The position numbers were made by a program, and so were the translations under genes. From a virus: 40,700 bases of DNA. Shown piece by piece: positions 28,772 to 37,029 of the stretch (position 1 is the stretch's first letter; each line of letters starts with the position of its first letter). The notes below the pieces were generated by a model that made no database searches, was not told the origin of the DNA, and saw only the letters and a program-made list of their open reading frames with translations. The stretch is from IMG/VR virus record IMGVR_UViG_3300006845_000028, positions 1-40,700 of that record. One strand, 5' to 3'.

Positions 28772-31506
28772 TACATCCTCCCTGCCAGTTCCCAGCCAAG
28801 CCTGCCTGCCTGCTCACGTGCATCGAGTTCCTGGGTGTATATGGTGATGTTGTTCGTGATCTGCTTCTTGCCTTCATTCGCAGGCATGAGTGCCCTGCTC
28901 TGTCCGGCAACATCCACAGGGGCTGCTTCATTCGGTGCCAACGCTGCAGGTCGAATTCCCAGGAAGGCATCTGAAGGGCTTAACCCTTGCGCCATCGTTC
29001 GCTGGAAGCCTAGGATGTACCCTTCTGCGGAATAGGCACCAATCTCTGCCATTACCTTGCTTGGTGAGGTGATGCCTAGGAGCGTCTTAAAGGCTTCGAT
29101 CACTCCACCAGTTAGACTCTTGATGACACCAAGGACGGTACTGAACTTGTCCTTGATACCGTCAGCGAGACCCTGGATTATGTTCTTGCCGAAGTTCAGG
29201 AACTCGGTCGTCTTGGTGCTGAAGAAGTTCGGGATAGTGTTCGCGAAGAAGTTCACGACGTTCTGCCAACCCTCGTAGAGGGCATGCCAGATCGCGACTC
29301 CGATATCCTTGAACCCCTGGCCTATTTTCTTCAGGCCCTCCCAAAGCGTCATGATGACGGTCCAGAGGAACTGGCCCGTTTCTACGAAGAGTATGAATAC
29401 ACCTACGACTGCCAGTACGCCTGCGATGAGGGGTCCGATGAAGGCTACGACAAGGACGCCTACAATGACAGCGCCAATGATCAAGGCCCACTTGACAACC
29501 TGGGCTAGGATTGCAATGAGCGGCTCCAACGTCGACTTGTTGCGTTCCCACCACGCGGTCAGTTTCTGGATGGCTGGAATCACAACATTGTCGATGACCT
29601 TACCGATCTGCTCAAAGGCCCAAGTCACGATCGATGTGATGATTCGGCCTGCTTCTTCAAGCTTCGGCTTCAATACGTCCCAGACTTCCTTCTGGAACTT
29701 GGTGAAGGCCGGAATTACCTTGTCCTCAACTACCTGCATGAGGCGCTCAAGTGGTGGGAGGAGCTTCTCCTTAAAGGCCTTCCAGATGCCTTCGGAAGTG
29801 TCCTTGAAGATCTTAAGGCCTTCCTTCACCTGGTCCCAGGTCTGCTTGAGGTTCTCCCGGAAGCTAGCACTCTGAGCCCACGCGACTGCCAGTGCTGCAG
29901 CAAGACCAAGGACGCCTGCGACGAGTACAGTAACGGCAAGAACAACTGGAACTAGGACGGCCCAAGTAGCTGAGATTGCAGCGAGGAAGACGGCAAGGAG
30001 ACCCAGGAGGGTCAAGAGCGCACCAACAACAATGGCAAGAACAGATCCCCACATGAGGAACTGGGCGATCATGGACTTAGTACTAGGCGATAGTTTGTCG
30101 AACCAGTTGAAGACCCGTTCGACTATTCCAAGGAGACCCTCGAACGCAGGTATAAGTCCCTCGCCAAGCTGCTCCTTCATCACCTTCCACTTGTTGGAAA
30201 CGATGACGGACTTCATGGCAGTCGTGTCAGCCATGATTGCGTATGCGTTCTCAAACGAGCCGGTGTCCTTCTCCATCTCCTTGAGGATGACTTCGAACAG
30301 CTCTAGGGAACCTTCACCTAACAGCATGCTCTGCAGGAATCGGCGTGCCTCAATAGTACTACCTGCGCCTTGGAAGGTTTCAAGGATTGCTCCCACACGG
30401 TCTTCCTTAGGCATCTTCAACAGAATGCCTCGGAACTCTCGCAGGATCTCGTTGAACGGTCGCATAGCGCCATCGGCATTGCGAACCTTAATGCCCAACG
30501 CTTCCATGTCCTCGATGGCCTTGGGGTTCGACATTGCGTCGAAGGCACGCGAGACAGCAGTCGCTGACCTGGAGGCAGGAATACCAAGCCGCGTAGTGAC
30601 TGCTAGGGCAGCGAGCATTCCTTCAATTGACTGTTCGGCACGCACTGCCGATGGCGAAACCATACCAATGCGTGCGACCCACTCTGAATACGAACCAATA
30701 CCTTCCTGGACCAGCTGGAACTGAAGGTCGAGGATGTGGTTGACTCGCTCAACCGGTACATTGAACGCGTTCATGATACCGATTGTGGCTCGCGATGCAG
30801 CCTGAAGATCAGTCTGACCGGCCACAGCTGCCTTGGAGAACAGGGTCAGGAGCTTCTCGGCATCCTTGGTGGAGATTTCCAGTGACGAGAAGATGTCGAA
30901 CAGTGCTGGCTGGACCTCTTCGAAGGGTACGGCAATCGTCTTGGCGATCTTCAAGCCTATGTCACTGAGGTTGCCGAGGCTCTCGCCAAAGCCGTCAATC
31001 TGGGTAAGTGTGGCTGCAACTTGCCGTTGCCACTCAACCGTAACATCGATGACACCCTTCATGGCCGCGACGCCTGTTACGCCCAGGAAGCCAAATGCCA
31101 CACCAACAGTTTCTAGGGCAACACCGGTTTGAGTGAGAGTCCCAGTAAGGTGGTTCTGTTGCTGTGCGGCACGTTGCAAGGCAGTCGCTTGTCTGTCATA
31201 CCCTTGTGCCTGTTTCTCAAGAGCAACAGCTTCCTTCTGCATCTCCACGATCTTGGACGAAAGTCCTCTAATCTGGGCGCGTGATGCCTCGTTCTCCTTC
31301 AAACGTGCCAGTTCGACACGTTTGGTGGCAATCTCGCTCCTCTTGAGGTTCGCCTGCTCACGGATCGAGTCAGCCTGGGCCTTCAGTGAAGCAACACGGG
31401 CAGCAGTGCCAGTACGCGTGATCTCTTGCGCAAACCGCTGCATGTTTCGTGTACCTTCGTCACGAACACGTAGGGCTAGGTAGAGCTCCCGCGTACTGAG
31501 CGACAT
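28771..31506 (-). CDS. tape measure protein
   Basis: A 911-residue protein, the longest tail gene. The N-terminal 120 residues are coiled coil. Residues about 150-430 match the TP901-type tape measure core (FEEVQPALFDIFSSLEISTKDAEKLLTLFSKAAVAG). The middle has hydrophobic segments (LTLLGLLAVFLAAISATWAVLVPVVL; VVAFIGPLIAGVLAVVGVFILF), usual for proteins that reach the host membrane. At about 3 nm per 20 residues it would give a tail of about 135 nm. Starts six bases beyond the tail chaperone stop. Confidence 0.95.
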   Translation of the reverse strand: MSLSTRELYLALRVRDEGTRNMQRFAQEITRTGTAARVASLKAQADSIREQANLKRSEIATKRVELARLKENEASRAQIRGLSSKIVEMQKEAVALEKQAQGYDRQATALQRAAQQQNHLTGTLTQTGVALETVGVAFGFLGVTGVAAMKGVIDVTVEWQRQVAATLTQIDGFGESLGNLSDIGLKIAKTIAVPFEEVQPALFDIFSSLEISTKDAEKLLTLFSKAAVAGQTDLQAASRATIGIMNAFNVPVERVNHILDLQFQLVQEGIGSYSEWVARIGMVSPSAVRAEQSIEGMLAALAVTTRLGIPASRSATAVSRAFDAMSNPKAIEDMEALGIKVRNADGAMRPFNEILREFRGILLKMPKEDRVGAILETFQGAGSTIEARRFLQSMLLGEGSLELFEVILKEMEKDTGSFENAYAIMADTTAMKSVIVSNKWKVMKEQLGEGLIPAFEGLLGIVERVFNWFDKLSPSTKSMIAQFLMWGSVLAIVVGALLTLLGLLAVFLAAISATWAVLVPVVLAVTVLVAGVLGLAAALAVAWAQSASFRENLKQTWDQVKEGLKIFKDTSEGIWKAFKEKLLPPLERLMQVVEDKVIPAFTKFQKEVWDVLKPKLEEAGRIITSIVTWAFEQIGKVIDNVVIPAIQKLTAWWERNKSTLEPLIAILAQVVKWALIIGAVIVGVLVVAFIGPLIAGVLAVVGVFILFVETGQFLWTVIMTLWEGLKKIGQGFKDIGVAIWHALYEGWQNVVNFFANTIPNFFSTKTTEFLNFGKNIIQGLADGIKDKFSTVLGVIKSLTGGVIEAFKTLLGITSPSKVMAEIGAYSAEGYILGFQRTMAQGLSPSDAFLGIRPAALAPNEAAPVDVAGQSRALMPANEGKKQITNNITIYTQELDAREQAGRLGWELAGRM

Positions 31507-31509
31507 GCT

Positions 31510-32156
31510 TCACCTTCTCCGACTATTGATCTGCGCCTGCGCCTGTGCTGCCTTCCGACGTTCCCGTTCTGCTTCCTGTGTATCACGTTCAGCATCTGCT
31601 TCGAGGACGGTCTGGAACAAGTACACCAAGAACGCGTCCTGGTCGAAAAGGCCACCAGGTTCAGGCAGAGTTCGTAGTTTTACACACAGTCGAACTATTC
31701 CGATGACTTCTCGGGCGTCGTGCTCGATTGGACGACTGAGGACGATTCCGGCGCGGAGCCGGAAGGCGAGTTTTTTACTGCTTCGTCCTCCTCAAAGTTG
31801 TTCATCTTGTCCATGAACGTGGAGATTTCCTCGCCGACGCGAGGATCAAGGATCTCCACGTCGGCAGGGTTCTTGAAGTTGAGAGGACGAACTGGCCCAT
31901 CTGGAGTGTCTTGGTGCTCCAGGTTGTGCTCGAGGATGAGGTTGGCGAACTCCCACATTTGGACTTCGGCCTTCATCATGTTGATCTCGCCGACAGCATC
32001 CTTATCCACTTTGTTGGACAGAATGCGCAACTTGCCTGTCGACTCCAGCCGGTGCATCTTCTCGCCGTACGTCATGCGACGTATAACGACGTAGCCCTCT
32101 GGAAGTGTCTTGAGATCGAGCCTCTCCGCTTTCTTGATGATCGTTGCAACTGGCAT
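31510..32156 (-). CDS. tail assembly chaperone, long frameshifted form (G-T type)
   Basis: A -1 ribosomal frameshift at the A AAA AAC heptamer (31770-31776 in plus coordinates) joins the first 129 codons from ATG 32156 to an 86-residue reading frame (31770 down to the TGA at 31510-31512). The extension reads IEHDAREVIGIVRLCVKL...GLFDQDAFLVYLFQTVLEADAERD and a helical, basic tail. This gives a 215-residue product. Long and short chaperone forms in a fixed ratio are the rule in siphoviruses, with the gene just upstream of the tape measure as here. Confidence 0.88.
31695..32156 (-). CDS. tail assembly chaperone, short form (G type)
   Basis: A 153-residue protein from ATG 32156 (SD GGGAGG). MPVATIIKKAERLDLKTLPEGYVVIRRMTYGEKMHRLESTGKL is a typical opening for actinophage tail chaperones; the C terminus is acidic and Ser-rich. 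An upstream in-frame ATG at 32255 lies in the intergenic repeat and is rejected. It assists tube assembly around the tape measure protein. Confidence 0.88.
   Translation of the reverse strand: MPVATIIKKAERLDLKTLPEGYVVIRRMTYGEKMHRLESTGKLRILSNKVDKDAVGEINMMKAEVQMWEFANLILEHNLEHQDTPDGPVRPLNFKNPADVEILDPRVGEEISTFMDKMNNFEEDEAVKNSPSGSAPESSSVVQSSTTPEKSSE
31746..31776 (-). other. programmed -1 frameshift signal
   Basis: On the minus strand the in-frame heptamer A AAA AAC is followed, after five bases, by a seven-pair stem (TTCCGGC with GCCGGAA; plus 31746-31752 and 31758-31764) with a five-base loop. The slippery heptamer, spacer and stem match the classic -1 layout, and the frame entered encodes the tail chaperone extension. 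Confidence 0.88.
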
Positions 32157-32178
32157 TTGTTCCTCCCTCTGGAACATA

Positions 32179-32300
32179 TAGACTTGAGTTAGAATCGCGT
32201 GTGTCAACGAGCTTATTAGAGCTACGTAAACGGTTAGTTCCTCAAGTCTAATCACTTGTCTCTCTTGTCTAACCGCGAGTCTAAGGTTAAGCTCACCCTA
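32179..32300. repeat. iteron array with inverted partial copy, between tail tube and tail chaperone genes
   Basis: Plus-strand GTCT units begin at 32246, 32258, 32267 and 32279 (steps 12, 9, 12), followed by a GGTTAAGCT run like that after the 3758 array and a TAAGCT/AGCTTA hairpin. A partial inverted copy at 32183-32194 gives 10-bp arms (32179-32188 with 32241-32250). The 147-base gap has no gene. On the transcribed minus strand it may regulate or terminate between the tail tube and later tail genes. Confidence 0.75.
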
Positions 32301-32303
32301 AGC

Positions 32304-33245
32304 TTACGGTACGATATCTTCCTGCGTCTTGATCGTAATCACCAGCGCCTTGGCAGGTGATGCAGAGTCAAGAACACCTTGGTACTGAAGTGAGGCACGC
32401 AAGAGTTCGCCCTGGCCAGAAAGCCCGACCTCGTACGACTCCTTGAAGGCGTTCGGGATGAGGAGTGCAATCGAGTTGTTCACACCCTTAGACGCCGTCA
32501 GTGTGATAGACTGCGCCGTAACGGCCTTGAAGGCGTCGTAGTCGGCACGCGAAACGAAGTCACGTGCCAGCGTCAGCTGAACCTGCCGCTCGCCGTAGTT
32601 GATGAAGTCGCTGCCCCGACCGGTGCTCTTCAACCGGAAGTTTGGCGTGCCATTGTCTTCGACCGAGAGCTCGAAGCCGTCCGTGTCAGTGACAGGAGTC
32701 GCCGTCGGGATCTCGATGGTGTATGTACCCATGCCGTACGGTGTTGTCGTAGGCCACGTCGGCGTCGGATTTGACTGCGAAGCCTCGTTACGACCCTTCA
32801 GAGTCGCAGCGAACATCAAGATGCCCTCTGCCACTGAGAATCGGTAGCCGGAGACTATCATGCCCGTGTAGCCGAAGATCTCACCAGATCGAACGACAGT
32901 GACTGACATTGTCTTGGCAGGAATTGCGACCGACGTCGGAGTGAACACGTAAGTGAAGTTCACTGCACCGGTCTTGACGACGCCCAGCCGTGCAGCATGA
33001 AGCATGACTGCAATGACGTCTTCACGAGCGTCTATCTCAATGTCGCCCTCAGGGTGCTCATTCCCTGCAACGGCGTTGACAACGTCCACCGACTGCCGAA
33101 TCGGCCGACGGAACTGCGTCTCCTCCTGCATCTGGATCGACTCGCTGTTGATCGGGATGAACTTGGTGGGAGCCAGATAGGTTCCAGGGGTGACCTCGAG
33201 CGCAACTCCGAGGAGACCACCACCACCAATACCCAGGCCTGCCAT
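32304..33245 (-). CDS. major tail (tube) protein
   Basis: A 313-residue protein. MAGLGIGGGGLLGVALEVTPGTYLAPTKFIPINSESIQ is a typical tail tube opening. It is beta-rich throughout, and the last third has an Ig-like feel (ITLTASKGVNNSIALLIPNAFKESYEVGLSGQGELLRASLQYQGV). The gene has a GGAGG SD, abuts the small gene upstream, and is followed by the iteron gap and the tail chaperone. It polymerises to form the tail tube. Confidence 0.9.
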   Translation of the reverse strand: MAGLGIGGGGLLGVALEVTPGTYLAPTKFIPINSESIQMQEETQFRRPIRQSVDVVNAVAGNEHPEGDIEIDAREDVIAVMLHAARLGVVKTGAVNFTYVFTPTSVAIPAKTMSVTVVRSGEIFGYTGMIVSGYRFSVAEGILMFAATLKGRNEASQSNPTPTWPTTTPYGMGTYTIEIPTATPVTDTDGFELSVEDNGTPNFRLKSTGRGSDFINYGERQVQLTLARDFVSRADYDAFKAVTAQSITLTASKGVNNSIALLIPNAFKESYEVGLSGQGELLRASLQYQGVLDSASPAKALVITIKTQEDIVP

Positions 33246-33434
33246 TTACGCCTCCTCTCCTACTTCGACTGTCACCGTAATGCCCTCGGGCAGGTTGCCG
33301 TACAGGTGTGTGACGCCACGCATTGCTAGGAATCGCTCCACGTCCTCCTGAGAGAATGTGCGGGTCTCGCCCTCATTGAGGACACCAAGACCGTCCACGG
33401 TTTGTGTCCGATCGGATGTTAGTTCGAATTTCAC
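33246..33434 (-). CDS. small hypothetical connector-region protein
   Basis: A 62-residue protein. Its EGETRTFSQEDVERFLAMRGVTHL section is slightly like the EAGETVEGLPVDVMKELWTAGALV of the protein at 35334. Both have a beta turn followed by a short helix, so they may be related small domains. TAA is followed directly by the ATG of the tail tube gene. Function unknown. Confidence 0.6.
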   Translation of the reverse strand: MKFELTSDRTQTVDGLGVLNEGETRTFSQEDVERFLAMRGVTHLYGNLPEGITVTVEVGEEA

Positions 33435-33444
33435 TTGCCCTCCC

Positions 33445-33912
33445 TTACGGACCGAATCGAAGACTGGTCTTGGACTTGCCCAACCAAGTAAGCTTTGCCG
33501 AACGGATTAGTCGGCCTTCCTTGTACGTGTAGCCGGACATGTTCTCGGCAACGAATCCGTGTATGACGATATCCGAACCAGGTGTGTGTGCGTTGTCGTC
33601 GAGGTTAAGGTGCAGGTGCAACAAGTCCTCAAGAGCCTCAGCGAGAGAGTCGCACTCGGCTCGCGTCAACTGAACGTCTTGAACCTTCGTGATGTAGACT
33701 AGGAGAGCAACCTGGAAGTTGTTCTCGACCATGTCAGGTGCACCCGAGATTCTGCGGTCCACCGTAATGGGCTCTATGCAGACAGTACGGCCAGCAGGTA
33801 CCATTGCTTGGTCGCCATACCAGACGTCGTCGATGGTCAAAGCAACCTGATTTGCTTCAACCAGGCTCTGTATCCTCGTGGCAACCACCGAAAGCTTATG
33901 TGTATGCGCCAT
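33445..33912 (-). CDS. tail terminator protein
   Basis: A 155-residue protein with the gpU/HK97 gp10-like alpha/beta layout: 'VVATRIQSLVEANQVALTIDDVWYGDQAMVPAGRTVCIEPITVDRRISGAP' then 'FQVALLVYITKVQDVQLTRAECDSLAEALEDLLHLH'. Its position between the tail completion gene and the tail tube gene agrees. It caps the finished tail tube and joins it to the head. Confidence 0.8.
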   Translation of the reverse strand: MAHTHKLSVVATRIQSLVEANQVALTIDDVWYGDQAMVPAGRTVCIEPITVDRRISGAPDMVENNFQVALLVYITKVQDVQLTRAECDSLAEALEDLLHLHLNLDDNAHTPGSDIVIHGFVAENMSGYTYKEGRLIRSAKLTWLGKSKTSLRFGP

Positions 33913-33915
33913 CTG

Positions 33916-34854
33916 TCATCCCCTCGGTGGTGGCCAGCCACCCTTAAGGACGATCTGCTCATCCAGCCAGTCGTAGAAGATCCGCTGGATTTGAGTGAAG
34001 TCGTCCTCTTGGAAGACAATGAACCGTCGAGGAGGAATCGCCATCTGACCCTTTCTAACACCAGGGCCAAAGTTCAGAAGGCGCTTATTGAAGATCTGCC
34101 AGGCTACGTTATCAACCGTCGCCCGACTGAACTCCGAACTAGCACGGCCTGTAGCACTACGCTTGACTAGCACCTTGCGTGCGGCGTCTTGGTAAGGCTT
34201 AAACCACGAGGCACTGGCCTTACTACTAGCAGACACGCCGTAGTCGCCATAGCCCAACTGGTGAATGTTTCCGTACCAGACGTTCTTCGGCAAAGCCTTA
34301 ACGACTGCCGAGATGGGATTGATCGACCAGATGTTAAAGGACGTCGCAGCTGCCTTAAGTCGCCCTCTGCGGACTAGAATGGGCGTCGGACCAAGGCCAA
34401 GCTTCGCACGATGCTTCTGAACCGTATTAGGTGCAAGAGGCTCCCACTCACCGCGGCCGCTAGTCGCAAAGGTCTGCTCGATAGACGGCATCATTACTTG
34501 CTTCACGGAGCGCGTGAGTGGCACACGAAAGTCCTTCAGAGCCATTGCCAGCTTCATCAGGTCCTTGGCAACGATGGCGATAGAGGGTGTGAACTCGAAG
34601 CCTTGAACGTTCGCACCGAACCGCAAAAGGCCCACGGCCTGTGAGAGGTAGTCACGCGTTGCGCCCGACATCGACGCAGAGAACTGAGGCAGGACTTCTC
34701 GAATGGCATCGATGCGCTGCTCGCGTGCAGCAATTTCACCCAGTGCCCGCCGCATTGGCTGGAGCATGCGATCCGGGCCGCTTAGACCACCAATGCCCCA
34801 GTGGCCTTCTGGCCACTCCTGAGGGGCGCCGCCAGGTCCAGTACCGCCAGGCAT
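33916..34854 (-). CDS. virion morphogenesis/tail completion protein
   Basis: A 312-residue protein. FRVPLTRSVKQVMMPSIEQTFATSGRGEWEPLAPNTVQKHRAKLGLGPTPILVRRGRLKAAA is the phage virion morphogenesis (Mu gpG/P2 gpS-like) pattern. The N-terminal 90 residues are a helical extension with a Gly/Pro-rich start. It is needed to finish the head-tail joint in related phages. Confidence 0.78.
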   Translation of the reverse strand: MPGGTGPGGAPQEWPEGHWGIGGLSGPDRMLQPMRRALGEIAAREQRIDAIREVLPQFSASMSGATRDYLSQAVGLLRFGANVQGFEFTPSIAIVAKDLMKLAMALKDFRVPLTRSVKQVMMPSIEQTFATSGRGEWEPLAPNTVQKHRAKLGLGPTPILVRRGRLKAAATSFNIWSINPISAVVKALPKNVWYGNIHQLGYGDYGVSASSKASASWFKPYQDAARKVLVKRSATGRASSEFSRATVDNVAWQIFNKRLLNFGPGVRKGQMAIPPRRFIVFQEDDFTQIQRIFYDWLDEQIVLKGGWPPPRG

Positions 34855-34867
34855 TAGACCTCCTCCC

Positions 34868-35326
34868 TCAGAAGATCATGCCCATCGAGAACTTCGCAGG
34901 TCCCAGTGATGGGTCTTCAGCTGTCGGCTCACGTGCCGAGGAAATGTCGGTGGGGTAGAACGCAGGCTGGCCAGCATCGTTAGTGATACCAGGAATCTCG
35001 ATCGTGCCGTCGACAATGCCTGTGATGAGCATCTCGGCGTTCGTTGCGAGACGTGCAGCCCAAGCATTGCCGTCTTCGACGTCTTCACTGTACTGCCGGT
35101 CATATAGAAAGGATACGAAGAGTTTGGAGATGGCCGTCCGTACAAGCTTGGGTGTATTACCTGAAGTTGTCCACCCAGTCGTGTCGACGACCACCCCCAC
35201 TCTCGCGAGTACTTCCTCTTCGATGTGCGCGAGCAGTTCAGATTGCGCAGGCTGGGTAATGTCAGGGACAGTGAACTTAGTCCCCTCAGCCCAAGCCTGC
35301 GCTTCTGCCTGCGTGATTCGCGCCAT
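34868..35326 (-). CDS. head-tail adaptor-like protein
   Basis: A 152-residue, largely helical protein (QSELLAHIEEEVLARVGVVVDTTGWTTSGNTPKLVRTAISKLFVSFLYDRQYSED). This resembles HK97 gp6-type connector rings, and the place between the capsid and the tail completion gene is right for it. Assigned by order and fold pattern, not by strong motif. Confidence 0.68.
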   Translation of the reverse strand: MARITQAEAQAWAEGTKFTVPDITQPAQSELLAHIEEEVLARVGVVVDTTGWTTSGNTPKLVRTAISKLFVSFLYDRQYSEDVEDGNAWAARLATNAEMLITGIVDGTIEIPGITNDAGQPAFYPTDISSAREPTAEDPSLGPAKFSMGMIF

Positions 35327-35333
35327 CGTCTAC

Positions 35334-35609
35334 CTACTCCGGCGCCGACTCGTCGGTCGTTGCGTCGTCCGCTGCACCCTCGCCTGCACCGGCTTCGTCA
35401 GCCGCAGGCTCGGTCGTCTCGTCAGTCGTCGTCTCTTCGGGCTCGGACACTGCTTCCTCCTCCTTGACGAGAGCTCCGGCTGTCCAGAGCTCCTTCATCA
35501 CATCGACCGGAAGGCCCTCGACCGTCTCGCCAGCCTCGAAGGTGACGACCTCAGCGTTGGGGTCCTTCGGGTCGCTGTACTTGATTGCACTTACTGCTGT
35601 GTAGCCCAT
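35334..35609 (-). CDS. small protein with very acidic Ala/Thr/Glu tail
   Basis: A 91-residue protein. The first 50 residues fold-like (YTAVSAIKYSDPKDPNAEVVTFEAGETVEGLPVDVMKELWTAGALV); the last 40 are almost only Glu, Thr, Ala and Asp. Its ATG follows the capsid TAA after one base, so it is translationally coupled. It may be a connector or stability factor. Function unknown. Confidence 0.65.
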   Translation of the reverse strand: MGYTAVSAIKYSDPKDPNAEVVTFEAGETVEGLPVDVMKELWTAGALVKEEEAVSEPEETTTDETTEPAADEAGAGEGAADDATTDESAPE

Positions 35610-35610
35610 G

Positions 35611-36585
35611 TTACGCCACCGCCGCCTTGATCAGGTAGCCCGCGATGACCTTAGTGGCGTCAGCCGTACCGGGGTCACCGAGAGCTGTGAGCTTCAGGTC
35701 GTAGCGCCGCTGTGCACGGATGAGGTCGCTCTTCCGCTTCTGCTCGCGCCACCTGTCGACGTACTGCGTGCCCCAGACGTACTCGTAGCCGTACGCCGGG
35801 ATCTTCATGCCGGCACGGTCCGGCACCCACGCCATGACGACGTCCTTGCCCCACAGGTAGCCGAGGGTCGCTGGCTGCCCGAGAGCTGCTGTGTTGAGGC
35901 CAACACCCGGAATGACCCACTTCGGGATGTTCATGAGTGCCGCAAGCAGCTCGGGCGCGATGACTGCTCGCTCCGAGTACTTAATGCGCTCGATGAAGTC
36001 CGGGTGGTCTTCGAGCTTCGTCATGACCTGGTACGGCAGGATGACTGTGTTCGGTTCCATGAAGATGCGGGCGTGGACAGCCGACTTGCCCGTACGCAGG
36101 TCGGAAATGGGGTCGGAGTTGACGTAGTCACTCCACTGCTGGCCACCCGCAAGAGTGACCGACAGACCGGCACCATAGTTGGCAGCGGTCTGTGCCAAGT
36201 TCTTGATCGCGACCTCGCGGCCGAGCATGATCTTGGCTGTCACGAGCTCCGTACCATCACGGTCCGGCGAGAAAGGCGAGTCGGAGTTCTCTCGCTCTTC
36301 GTCCGTGACCGGGATCTGCAGCGCGTGCTCCTGGCAGTAGTAGGTGTCCATCGACACCTTGTAGCCCGGGATCTCGTTCGCCTCAGTTCCAGGCGCCCGA
36401 AGGTCCGGGACCGGCAGCCACTGCTCGCGGCCGAAGATGTAGTACTTGTCCGACTGCTTTGCAACAGGGACACCCGGGAACAAGTTCCCGCCAACGAGGC
36501 CGTTGTTCGGGAACCCGACAGAGACCTGAGTGAGGGCCTTGTCGATGTGGATGTTGCCCGATCCAGTCGGCATGTAAACTGGCAT
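35611..36585 (-). CDS. major capsid protein
   Basis: A 324-residue protein of the HK97 fold. MPVYMPTGSGNIHIDKALTQVSVGFPNNGLVGGNLFPGVPVAKQSDKYYIFGREQW and 'ARIFMEPNTVILPYQVMTKLEDHPDFIERIKYSE' are the signatures. It follows the decoration protein and the I-like protease. Higher GC in this stretch reflects strong codon preference for an abundant protein. Confidence 0.93.
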   Translation of the reverse strand: MPVYMPTGSGNIHIDKALTQVSVGFPNNGLVGGNLFPGVPVAKQSDKYYIFGREQWLPVPDLRAPGTEANEIPGYKVSMDTYYCQEHALQIPVTDEERENSDSPFSPDRDGTELVTAKIMLGREVAIKNLAQTAANYGAGLSVTLAGGQQWSDYVNSDPISDLRTGKSAVHARIFMEPNTVILPYQVMTKLEDHPDFIERIKYSERAVIAPELLAALMNIPKWVIPGVGLNTAALGQPATLGYLWGKDVVMAWVPDRAGMKIPAYGYEYVWGTQYVDRWREQKRKSDLIRAQRRYDLKLTALGDPGTADATKVIAGYLIKAAVA

Positions 36586-36603
36586 GTTTTCCTCCCCTCA
36601 GGG

Positions 36604-37014
36604 TTAGAGTGCCCGGCCCGCAGGCGTGAGCAGGACGTCGATGATGTCGCCAGCCGCTGCTGCGGCCTGAAGTGCTACACCGGTCTGGCGGTTCGTAGCG
36701 GTCGCCAACGTGATGGCACGACCCACTGTGTCCGACATGACTTCGGCACCGAGCGCTACTGCAGCACCCGCAGTCACCTTGGCGATGCCCATGATCTGGA
36801 CACCAATGACTGCCTTGCCCGTCGCGACCTTGGTCTGGTCCACATCCTCCATGGTCACGCCGACCGAAACGAGGTTGGACGCGGTCTGACGGTCGACCTG
36901 GTCCTGCGCCGTGATCTTCACGAACCGGAAGGACTGAACGCCCAACGGGTCGGAAGATGCGTAAGTCGAGAGGGCGGTGAAACCCTTCGACAGGACGTAG
37001 TTAGCACCTGCCAT
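36604..37014 (-). CDS. capsid decoration protein (DUF2190-like)
   Basis: A 136-residue protein. 'VLSKGFTALSTYASSDPLGVQSFRFVKITAQ...GKAVIGVQIMGIAKVTAGAAVALGAEVMSDTVGRAITLATATNRQTGVALQAAAAAGDIIDVLL' is the pattern of DUF2190 head-decoration proteins. Expected to stabilise the expanded capsid. Position between protease and capsid gene fits. Confidence 0.82.
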   Translation of the reverse strand: MAGANYVLSKGFTALSTYASSDPLGVQSFRFVKITAQDQVDRQTASNLVSVGVTMEDVDQTKVATGKAVIGVQIMGIAKVTAGAAVALGAEVMSDTVGRAITLATATNRQTGVALQAAAAAGDIIDVLLTPAGRAL

Positions 37015-37029
37015 TTGTTACACCTCCCC

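Noticed and set aside
32157-32255. 33-codon N-terminal extension of the tail chaperone
   Set aside because: It lies in the iteron/inverted repeat region and lacks an SD, while ATG 32156 has GGGAGG.
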